Source: Hypsibius dujardini
Lineage: Eukaryota; Tardigrada; Eutardigrada; Parachela; Hypsibiidae
DNA: 29,194 nt
Direction of reading: 5' to 3'
Assembly: GCA_001579985.1 (NCBI GenBank)
Contig: LRSR01013860.1
Coordinates: forward strand, 1-29,194
The position numbers and the translations under genes were made by a program. Below the pieces are notes generated by a model. The model searched no databases. It was not told the DNA's origin and saw only the letters and a list, made by a program, of their open reading frames with translations. This document shows, one piece after another, positions 20,537-29,194 of the stretch. The number at the start of each line of letters is the position of its first letter. The stretch's first letter is position 1.

Positions 20537-21772
20537 TCATAACTAATGGAGCGGTCACATAATTATGGTTTAAATGTAATGTATTTTGACACTCAGACAA
20601 CGAAGCCACAATCGAACGATTGTGGGATGCACAACAATGAAACACTTACTACACAACAATCAAATACTGGTACAGTGTACGAGGAGCACTCCAAAAGTCT
20701 CGGCACTCAGTCATTTATCTCGCGACTAAAAGGTGCGTTCCAATTCTGGTATTGCAGGTATTTAAATCAGCAATTTCTACATTATTTCTGAAAGTTTTGT
20801 TGGAATACAGCCAAAGGCCTAGAAAGAAAAATGTTTTCTAGCGAAGAGCAGTTGACCTTAGTTGGGGAGGGGGTCAATCCGCCACTGCTCCGGGCTTGCC
20901 GGACCGACCAAAAGTCTAGACGTCTTTGAATTCAGTTTGGATATGTCCTGGGCACACATGCGCACTTTGTCAACATTCTCGTTTCTTCATCTTAAAGAGT
21001 AACAGCTGGCTAACTGTCCTGAAGCAGAATCACATTGTATATTTATGAAATAACATTGCCTTTTCCCAGTCCCACGTCACGTGCACTTCGTACAATGTTT
21101 TCGACGCCACCGCCCCATCATTGTTGAACGTTTTTCTTCAATTTCGGCATGAGTCGGCGCAGGCTTTGAGCTGATTTGTGGCATCGCTTGCACTGGGCAG
21201 AAATTTTTGCCCTCCCACAAAGTTCGTAACGCCTCTCCGTGCGGTTTACGCAGGTACATTATCACTGCAGACTGCAGTGTTACCGTTTCTCGCTCTTGCG
21301 CCGGAACGATCAAGTATTAAGGCACCGGACAAAACATTTAACTGCAACGCACAATTTCCGCTCTGTTGAACAGATATTTTCTGCGGTCAGAGAGCAACAT
21401 ACACCGGTATTACTTTGTGGGCGTTCGCTGCAACTGACTAATTAATGGTGCAGCTTGGACGTTGACGAGATAAAACTACAGCATTTAATACATGCATGTA
21501 CCATGATGGGTTTACATCTTTTATACGTTCGCCGACATAGTTGATTGTGATGCCATTCAAAGTCCGGCTCATCCTCACTCACTGTCCGTCTACCGTTCAA
21601 AATCCAAGGTGGTAGGACCAAAAAGGTTCTCCATGCAACGGTATCGACGGATTACTAGAAACCCTAAACATATAAACATAAGCATCAGCTAAAGTTCAGG
21701 TTTAAATGTCTCAGTGACACATTGGTATCTCAGCCCACGGGATCATTGACTAGGAGGTAGATTCGCTGAGCA
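20537..21772. other. Spacer between lipocalin copies, no gene seen
   Basis: No recognisable gene. Overlapping frames on both strands around 21077-21445 lack any family signature. The promoter of the intact lipocalin gene should lie in the distal part. Confidence 0.45.
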
Positions 21773-22358
21773 ATGCATCTAAAAGGACTTCTCGTGTGGA
21801 GGCTGATTGTGGGAGTGGTCGTGCGTGCGGCGAATTACGACAACTCGAGTGTAAATACTTGCAAACCTTACCCATTCTACTCGCCTCCAATCGAGATGGA
21901 CTTGAATAAAGTGAGACATTTGTATCACCCCATATTTGTGTATTTTGGCAAGAATAATCTGGACCTACTTCGTGAATACTTGTGCGAATATAGCTTTTGA
22001 AAAATAACTACAATTCCCCAATCCTTGAACATGTATGGAGTTGTAGAGCTAAGTTCTGGTTTGTGATGTATGTTATTTAAACATCTCTTGAGCAGGTCTT
22101 GGGAATATGGTACGAATACGCCATCTATCATCCCCCAGGGGTCTTCATAAATCTCACCAATTACTACGATAAGATAGCAACAGTCTCGGGCACGCCCGAT
22201 GCAGTGGCCGTCAACTGGACTGTTACCCTATATGTGCAGCCTCAAGGGTTGTGTTCGGGGTTCTTCGAGAACGCTGTCTTCTCCTCGAGTGGGTTGAAAA
22301 ACTCCTTGACGTACTTTGTGGCCGCCGGAGCTAATGGCCCGCGTAAGTTTGCCCGCTG

Positions 22359-22391
<33 letters not shown>

Positions 22392-22771
22392 CATGGCGAA
22401 ACGATTGAAAAATATTTTGGAACTATTTAACATTGTTTTATTGTACTACAGAGCAAGCGTTTGTGTCGCAAATTTTCACCGACTACACGGTCATGGAAAT
22501 TGATCATCGCTGTTTGGCTCCTAACCTGGTGACGGGCACTTGTGATAACCCAATTTTTCTGATCAACACACGGGTTAAGCCACCGTTGCTCACACAGGCG
22601 GACATTAACTACATCGAAGGGACCTTCAATCGCATCATGGCGCCCTACTGCGTCTCCATGGCGAATTTGACCAAGTCAACGTGGGATCTGACACTACCGA
22701 CCTGCATCCCGGAGGAACCCTCACACTATAAGGAGCTGATTGAGTTTATCTCGAAGATTCTCACTGTCTGA
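21773..22771 (+). CDS. Secreted lipocalin-like protein
   Basis: Three exons: 21773-21910, 22096-22342, 22452-22771, all GT-AG with matching phases, giving 234 residues. The N-terminus MHLKGLLVWRLIVGVVVRA is a signal peptide. The first lipocalin motif follows at the exon 1/2 junction (DLNKVLGIWYEYAIYHPPGVF region, with the G-x-W signature). The second motif, IFTDYTVMEIDHRCL, opens exon 3 and includes the conserved TDY. Cysteines around residues 30, 100 and in the C-terminal half could form disulfides. Lipocalins are eight-stranded barrels that carry small hydrophobic molecules outside cells; the cargo here is unknown. The gene is longer than usual for the family (about 180) because of the N-terminal tail and C-terminal extension. 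A degraded duplicate lies 1.6 kb upstream and solo LTRs lie on both sides. Confidence 0.85.
22358..22389. repeat. (TGTC)n microsatellite in lipocalin intron 2
   Basis: About seven TGTC/CTGT units start 15 bases after the exon 2 donor. The long open frame reading through it is not coding. Confidence 0.85.
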
Positions 22772-23102
22772 TGACGTGAAGCGCGTGCGACGCAAAGTAT
22801 TCCAACCCTCAGGCAAGGATTGCATTCATTGCAAACGAGTTGCATTGTTTAAAACGCACAAACCACTGACAAACAACTAGAACATCGAATGCTGTATGCA
22901 AGCCACAAAAATATACTAAGGGCCGTCACTTTCGTAGGATGACGATTCAGGGATTTCTGCAGCTGCAGAGCATAACTTTGTAACAGTTTTCCCCCATTCG
23001 AAATCATTTCTCTGGCGAAATATATGTTTTATCCTCAGTGCCTTACCCTATTGTAACGCGTAGACGACTGCAGATCTCTAGCCTTCTCTCCTCTCACCAT
23101 TG

Positions 23103-23386
23103 TGTTGGACCACGCCCAACAAGTCCCCCTACCCAATCATTATAGCTCCTTTACTCACTAGTACCTTGCTTAGTTAGTAAGTCTATCTACCCTGTTAAGT
23201 CTATTCTGATGTTTGTGCTGTTTACTATAAGTTCTATAATTAACACTTTACTATATAATCATACGCTTTATTAGTTTTAGGAGCAGTTATACTTCTTTCC
23301 TTTCCTCCAGTTCTCATCTCTACATATCTATAATTTCAGTCTAACAAACTTGTTACCTATCCAACTTCCTGTTGGTAGACCTAACA
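23103..23386 (+). mobile_element. Solo LTR, copy 2, with ATTG target duplication
   Basis: It begins TGTTGGACCACGCCCAACA and ends GGTAGACCTAACA, and is flanked by ATTG at 23099-23102 and 23387-23390. It contains ACTATATAATC as a likely TATA box and shares ends plus the AGTCTATCTACC block with the opposite-strand copy at 20193-20532. It is 284 bases long against 340 for copy 1, so the two have diverged by indels. No internal region remains. Confidence 0.82.
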
Positions 23387-23390
23387 ATTG

Positions 23391-24151
23391 GTTTAATTTA
23401 ATTCAATCCCTCTTTCTTTATTTGTCGAACGTTCTCTGTTGCCGCAGAAGAGGCTCTTCCTTTTGCGCTGTGCTGCAGCTGTCAATGTCAATGTCAAGCT
23501 TCAACCCTCTTCATTTGCGCGGCCAACTCAACCCAATGTTGACTGCCTGAACGCACCGGTAGTACGTGTGTGCCCTGTTCCTTCACACAATCAGGCAAAG
23601 CTTTGACCGAACCAGCTGATCAGTCAAAAACGAAATGAACGGCTAGCATTGGCCCGTTTGACGGCTCGCGGGCGAGGCTATCAAACGAACTAATAATCAA
23701 CCTCAACAAACACGACTGAACAAAACAATATTTTGCCAAACATAATTGGTTAATAAAAATCAATGAAAATTATTGGTCAAATCGAATCCTGTTGAAACGG
23801 GTCAGAAGCAGATAGATGTAAAGATGTGCATTGCTATCCCCTCCATGAGGTCTTTTACCTTTTCGGGCGCATTTTGGCGCAATTTATGGAAATCCCTCAA
23901 TACTGTAGTGCCCCGATTACATTATTGCCGGTCCTGTCCACGTCACCTACATGCTTACTACCATCCCATTTTCATAGTATTTCCATTGTAAGAAAATGAA
24001 ACGAGGGGTCATATGAATAATAGAACAAGCTCACGATTCACGAATCGACAAGCGTTCACGTCTTGAACCAAATGTCTGTTCACACTGCCATTTCGATTCA
24101 CATTCTCATCCCGTGCGACCTTTCGCTGTAGGGGATCATACCGGCTTACAA
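23391..24151. other. Spacer, no gene seen
   Basis: I read the minus strand here for kinase-homology or cyclase exons that might extend the receptor gene at 24152 and found none. Confidence 0.5.
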
Positions 24152-27100
24152 TTAGTAAACAGTTACAGTCTGGCCCGTTATAGGTTCGATGAAGCTGCTG
24201 AAAGGGTAAAGAGACAGGCTTTTTCGTTGGACCTCAAGGGCGGGCAGAGGCAGCGTGCTTCGACGTTCCCGGTCGAGTGTTTGCATCAGCGGGCCGGATG
24301 TAGTCCAAATGCTGCGTCGACTCCTCAACTTGACGTTGCGAGAGGCCCAGCTGTTGCTTGCAGAGCAATCGCGACCAGTAATTATTAAGTCCTTGTGATC
24401 GAGTAGCCATTCCAGCTTCACCGGTCGACAACTGAAAATAATCCAATATTATTTTCTAAAACGCTTTCCTTGCTTAAAAATAGAAATATCTTTCCATTAC
24501 TTTTTAAAAACATTGGTAAGTGTTTGACGGACACAATCAAAGTTTGCCGCTTTCTAGAGACTATCGGACTTCTCAGGCACCGCCTAGAAGCGACGATTTC
24601 AGGTTGCACCGCTTCAGGTAATTGTAAATTCGAATTAAGGTAGGCATATTTTGCGAAAACTAAAAATTTGTGGGTACTTACTCATACCCAATGTAAAGAA
24701 TTAAGCCCGCGACAGCCACAACCCCGATGAATGTAGGGACAAGCACCCGTGTCAACGGAATCCCTGGCGGTCGAAAAAGAAACGTTCGTTTCTTGTCCCA
24801 TATTTACTGTACTAAATCTCTCATTACGATTTACCCGAATAGGCGCAAGGACCATCCTCTCCAGAAAATCCACAGTCAGGAATATCGGGTGGTGGCAGAC
24901 CATTTGCAGTTGGCCAGTTTACTTTGCTCCTATTGCTCCAGGTAAGCCGTTGCGCACTTCCACTCCATCGACCGATGGTCTGACAAATACATAAAAATTG
25001 TGTACAAATATATAAAAATTGTGTATAGTGTCGTTCAAATAAACTTTAAACCTGTTTAACTGATAACAAAATATTTTGGTTTGCTTTTAAAGTAATCTAA
25101 AACTTTACTTAGCGGTTAATTCAAACTTTTCGTATTTTTATATAAGTTTAATAAGTTATATTTAAAGAGCTCTATGACGGAGACGGGGAAGCGGTAGATG
25201 AAAAAGTCCGGTCGCCAAATGAACTAGAGGCAGACGTCGGTGTTTAAGCTATTTTAATCTTGCCTTCATGGAAAGGGATGCGGTCGAGAAGCCGTAGATG
25301 TCCATATCCAAGCACCGTTCGCCTTCAGGTGTCACGTAAAGATCACCGGCGGTAAGCCCTTTGAACGTGCGATTCGACATCCGAGTGGCCAGCATGGTAC
25401 CGCTCCAGCCCGAACCCGGCGCGTGGAAGGGCAAGCTTTCGTTTACGACTTGCGCCAGCATGTCAACAAGATCGTAAGATGCTTGCGTGGCGAATGAATC
25501 CAACGGCTGATGTGCACACGAAATGTCGTTTTATGTATTATTTGTCCCATGAGAAGAAATAGAAATGCAAATAGAAATAGACATAGACATCCGTGCGGCT
25601 TACCAGGCTGTCTGTCGTGTAGCCGGTCGCTTCGGCCCTAAACATCGCTTTCGCGCGGTTTACAATTTTGTCGTTCAGGTCTTGGAGTTCGTGACCGCTG
25701 GCACGATAGGACATAAAGAGGAAGGCGCGAAAGGCCTTTAAATTCTGCGAAGAAGGTGGCCTTAATTTTTCAGGTGGACTTCGAAAGGGTGGTTAATCAT
25801 ACTTGAACTCGCGGTTGCGAAAACAACGAGATGTTCCCAAATTCAGATTGTTGCAACGGCTGCACGTTGATGAACACCTGAAATGTATTTAAAATTTCGT
25901 GTGAAGGTTCCTGTTGCAACGCATTTTGTGAACGCTGACGACTGCCTGCGTAATAAAGTCCAAACATGGTTTCCCGTAGCCTTACAAATTCCCCGTTGGC
26001 TAATCCAGCTGCGTGCGCCATCAACTACAGCACGCATACGTCGGGGAGTGAGTAGAGCGATAAACAACACCGGGGGATAGATAATGTGTCTTACCAAAAG
26101 CTCTAAAGCGATCTTTGCGGGCGCAAGAATGATGACGACTGTAATAGTAAGGGTTAAGAGGTCATCATCGAAAAACACAAAAAGGTTTATCTGTGTGTCT
26201 GTGTGTCTGTCTGTGTGTCTGTCTGTGTGTCTGTCTGTGTGTCTGTCTGTGTGTCTATGTGTCTGTGTGTCTGTCTACCTGTCTGTCTGTTTGTCTGTCT
26301 TTTTGTTTGTCTGTCTGTCTGCTTTCCTGCCCCTGCCTTCGTCTATGTCTGTGGAACCATGTGTTTCAATATCTATGTTAGTGCCTGCTTGTCTGGACAG
26401 CAAGACAAAATAAATCAGACCTCGACTTCGTTGTTTTGCATTGTCCAACGCGTCGGCCATAGACTTTGTATTGGGCAGGAAAGTGCAGGAATTTATGAAG
26501 AACGTTCGATTGCTCGCGTTGACGGCACCTTGGGCGACCAGAGAACCGAAAATATTGGCGTAGAAGGGCGAGAATGCATTAGTTTGAAGTAATACTGAGA
26601 TGTGGAACCACCCGAAGTTCAACAGCACGTTAATTATCATCGTACTGTATCCGTGAAAAGTGCCCCCAACCGCTATGGCAGTTGGAGTGAGCTCATCATC
26701 CAGAAAGGTATCTTGGGCTAAGGCACTGAAAGGTTGGCAGAGAAACGGATGTGATATATTTCATACGTAAGTGTGCACTATCAACAGAATACGCATACAA
26801 TTTAAGTTGCAGTTTACAATTGAAACGAATCTTTTTTTCTAATAAAAACCGGCATTTAATGCCTGCGCTTACTTTGAAAATAAGACCCAATCCCAGCCTG
26901 TAAATACGTACGAAACTAATAATGGATGACGATACTGTAGAGTCGCGACCCATTTGAGGTACTTCCCCCCAGTAAATCAGACCCGGTGGGCCAAAACAAA
27001 TGTCAAAGGTTCCTTTTTCTTTCTTCTTCGGTTTAGCGATTATGACGACCCATTTTTTTAAATAACGAAAGAAAAAAACAAGCACGAATCAATGAATCGA

Positions 27101-27942
27101 TCGCAGAAAGGAAAGATGAAAACTGTAACAGTGAACTGCTTACGCAATCAATCAATCGACACGTGCGGTCTTCTGGTTCTCACAGCTTTGCAATCAACCA
27201 AAACAGTCGGTTTTTCTGTGTGATAACGTAGGCACCATGGATGGGTCGCTACTCCACAGTATATGAAAATTGAAGGTAAGTTTGTTCTCAGCCAGCTTAC
27301 CTGCTGCAACACTTTCTATTCCAGTCTGGTCAGTGCATACTAAAGCAAAAGGACAATTCCTGGACATGCGATGTTAATTGGTTTACAGCCTTAGACAAGA
27401 AGTAAAATCGAACCTTGAAGTTTTTTGGATCAACTGATACGCAATATTTAAGAATCCCTCGTTCGAAAAATATTATACTTGTCTGTATTAGTGTAAGACA
27501 CCAGCAGCTTTTATGCAAATTAAAGCGTCAACTAGTTTCTTAAATATTGTTAAATATATCTTTGAATCTAATACAGCTAAGCATTTTTCTGAAATTAGGC
27601 TGTCTTGAGTGAGATCTACTTACTGGAAGAGACGATGGCGTAAACTGTATCCGAGTTCGTTTTGGTGTAATAGTATTCTGAGACATTTCTCACGGCATCC
27701 CCGGATACGTCCTCGCATGTCCGGTCCGACGCATTGTACATTAAGACCACACTGAAGTTTAGAAATGTCGCGTACCGTTTGTTGGCTGCCTCGACGGCCA
27801 CTTCGAACGCCGGGGCTGTCCAAATCAGAGCCGAGGCAACACCAAAGTCCAGCGGAAGGATGCTGATAATTTCCACGTTGACAATTGCACCGCAATCTGA
27901 CACGATCAGGAACCATGCGACCAACTGAGGAACGATCCGCAT
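24152..27942 (-). CDS. Natriuretic-peptide-receptor-like single-pass receptor without cyclase
   Basis: Ten exons in coding order: 27624-27942, 26421-26717, 26095-26138, 25986-26024, 25803-25877, 25604-25744, 25264-25506, 24835-24979, 24682-24763, 24152-24431. They sum to 555 codons (554 residues) with all phases agreeing; one junction uses a GC donor. A signal peptide (MRIVPQLVAWFLIVSDC) is followed by the type I periplasmic-binding-like ligand domain of guanylyl cyclase receptors (VEIISILPLDF, AAGLANGEF|VFINV, MSNRTFKGLTAGDLYVTPEGER). Then come the membrane-proximal WPTANGLPPPDIPDCGF, a span (VLVPTFIGVVAVAGLILYIG, about 441-460) and a tail of about 92 residues starting RPVKLEWLLDHKDLIITGRD. 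That tail resembles the first strand region of the kinase-homology domain and then stops. The form is like the clearance-type receptor NPR-C, or it is a truncated cyclase receptor. Ligand unknown. Confidence 0.85.
26189..26322. repeat. TGTG/TGTC microsatellite in a receptor intron
   Basis: About 130 bases of alternating tgtgtgtctgtc units lie in the 26139-26420 intron. The cysteine- and valine-rich frames across it (up to 129 codons) are artefacts of the repeat. Confidence 0.95.
26718..27623. other. Intron 1 of the natriuretic-receptor-like gene
   Basis: The longest intron of this gene, about 900 bases. Nothing beyond short chance frames was seen. Confidence 0.6.
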
Positions 27943-28566
27943 TTTTAGTTTTTGTGCAGTAGGAAAAATCTATCCACACCTTACTAAGATGAGGTGGCTA
28001 CTCTAAGCTTTGCTTCAGACCATCCTTTATCGTTTATACGCAATAATAACAGTCTCTGCCTGTTTTCAGTGCGGAAACCTCCCTGTGGTAAGATTATGGG
28101 ATCGCCTTAGAGGCTAATATCCTTCTTGCGATAATAGCGACAATGCGATCGTCCACAAAATGTGTCAAAAGGTATGTCGAAAAAGGGCATCAAAAGAAGG
28201 TATCAGCGAGCAAGCAAAATTGTTGAACTGGTCCGCGTCAAAACCAAAGCATCTGATTGGTCTATTCGTACTTTTCGATTCTTAACAGCTCGGCTATCTA
28301 ACCTCTCAACCAAATGCTATCAGCGCATTTCCGAAATTCACTGATCAATTTTCTTTGAAAGCTTTGGCTGATCACTTCTTCAAACTCGTTTATAGAAAAA
28401 AATGTTTGATACATTTTGTTGGTTGATGACAAGCGGTGACGACCGCACTGTCGCTAATGTTCAGTTTATATGCATTGTAGATGGCGACAGGTTTAATGTC
28501 TCTGGTTAAAGTGTTGTCGGTTGTCTCATCATTCTGAGATATATTATTTCCTGAGGGATGTATGCA
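27943..28566. other. Spacer upstream of the receptor gene, no gene seen
   Basis: This lies between the receptor start and the 3' end of the DUF4419 exon, both on the minus strand. It should contain the receptor promoter. No element can be named. Confidence 0.45.
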
Positions 28567-29095
28567 CTAAGAGTACGTGTAAAACCACAATCCTGTGGGA
28601 TATCTATCAAAACAGTTAATAGTTAGGAAGAAGGGATCTTTGCTATTAAAAATAGCACTTTTCGCTTTGATGACCGTGCAACTGAAATGCTGCCTTCCTT
28701 CGCCTTCGTCCGTGTCCAACCGATGGGACTTCACTCCATCCAAATGAAGCCATAACTTTTTATCCTTCTTCGGAGCATCCTCTCCGTTTCCGATGCACTC
28801 AAATTCATCAGAATAGTTACTCCATTCCGTCTCCCGATACATAACCTTCCCTTCATCGGAGAAAAAACAGAAGACGATGATCCAGCCCGAAAGATAGCTC
28901 GGACCACTTCCCCGCCCTCGTAGTGCACGATCGTCTGCCAGAAATCTTTATTTTCCTTCGATTCCGGCTGGTCGAACGCCGAAACAAACCGCGTCAAAAC
29001 CGGTTTCCGCAATGTCGCCCATTGTGAATTTTCCTTCCCGAACGACGGAAGCTTGTCGAGACGCTTCAGCAGTTTCTGCCAGTCCTCCCACTCGC
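28567..29095 (-). CDS. DUF4419-type protein, last exon, with a one-base frameshift
   Basis: The exon begins after an acceptor (acgtttag) at 29095; earlier exons lie beyond the window. The first frame reads GEWEDWQKLLKRLDKLPSFG, then KPVLTRFVSAFDQPE and FWQTIVHYEGG. The family pattern then continues in a different frame as GSGPSYLSGWIIVFCFF, DEGKVMYRETEWSNY and LWLHLDGVKSHRLDTDE, to a stop at 28567. These blocks match DUF4419 (FW..I.HYEGGGSGPSYLSGWI..F), a family of unknown function found in fungi and some animals. The frame change falls in a run of four C on the plus strand near 28910-28914, where one more base would restore continuity. It is either a real pseudogenising deletion or a homopolymer error in the assembly. 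Confidence 0.72.
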
Positions 29096-29194
29096 CTAAA
29101 CGTTTTTTAATAAAGTTAAAAGGATTTTAAATTATTTAAATTGGTTGATTTTTGATTTTATATACAACGGAATTTGTCCTTTTTTTATTCCAAG

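Noticed and set aside
25797-25985. Read-through coding of AGSRQRSQNALQQEPS after exon 4 of the natriuretic-like receptor
   Set aside because: A strong donor (gtaagg) right after GEF and an acceptor before VFINV remove it in frame, and the spliced product matches the family pattern better.
26084-26592. Long Cys/Val/Ser-rich open frames on the plus strand
   Set aside because: They are translations of a TGTG/TGTC microsatellite inside an intron of the minus-strand receptor gene.

Overview
The window is intron-rich nuclear DNA of an invertebrate animal. Reading across splice sites gives five multi-exon genes or gene parts and several mobile-element relics. Most introns are about 60 to 1,200 bases. 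Gene content (receptor tyrosine kinase, SLC26 anion transporter with STAS domain, natriuretic-peptide-receptor-like protein, lipocalins, rhodopsin-like GPCR, DUF4419 protein) is metazoan. A small ecdysozoan such as a tardigrade is a reasonable guess, but nothing here proves the species. No tRNA, rRNA, CRISPR array or prokaryote-style operon was seen.

Layout. (1) 748-5843, plus strand: a six-exon gene for a single-pass receptor whose outside part carries a glycoside-hydrolase-16-like jelly-roll and whose inside part is a complete tyrosine kinase. This is the most unusual object in the window. (2) 5844-9657: a gene-poor gap holding a roughly 540-bp foldback element. (3) 9658-15380, minus strand: a fifteen-exon SLC26 anion exchanger of 809 residues, including a 33-nt microexon. 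Two of its introns carry long inverted-repeat elements. (4) 15381-18140: no gene recognised. (5) 18141-19020, minus strand: a broken GPCR 3' half (TM4-TM7) abutting a retrotransposon C-terminal remnant. (6) 19385-23386, plus strand: a lipocalin pseudogene and an intact three-exon lipocalin gene, with two solo LTRs of one family in opposite orientation, each with a perfect 4-bp target duplication. (7) 24152-27942, minus strand: a ten-exon receptor with a natriuretic-peptide-receptor ectodomain, one membrane span and a short tail, but no cyclase. (8) 28567-29095, minus strand: the last exon of a DUF4419 gene, with a one-base frameshift in a G run; the rest lies outside the window.

The genes do not form an obvious pathway. 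Three of them (GH16-like kinase, natriuretic-receptor-like protein, GPCR) are cell-surface receptors, and the lipocalins are secreted binding proteins. Exon models were built by hand from GT-AG (one GC-AG) junctions, phase agreement and family alignment. For the kinase, SLC26, natriuretic-like and intact lipocalin genes the summed coding length is an exact multiple of three, which is strong internal support. No transcript evidence was available.
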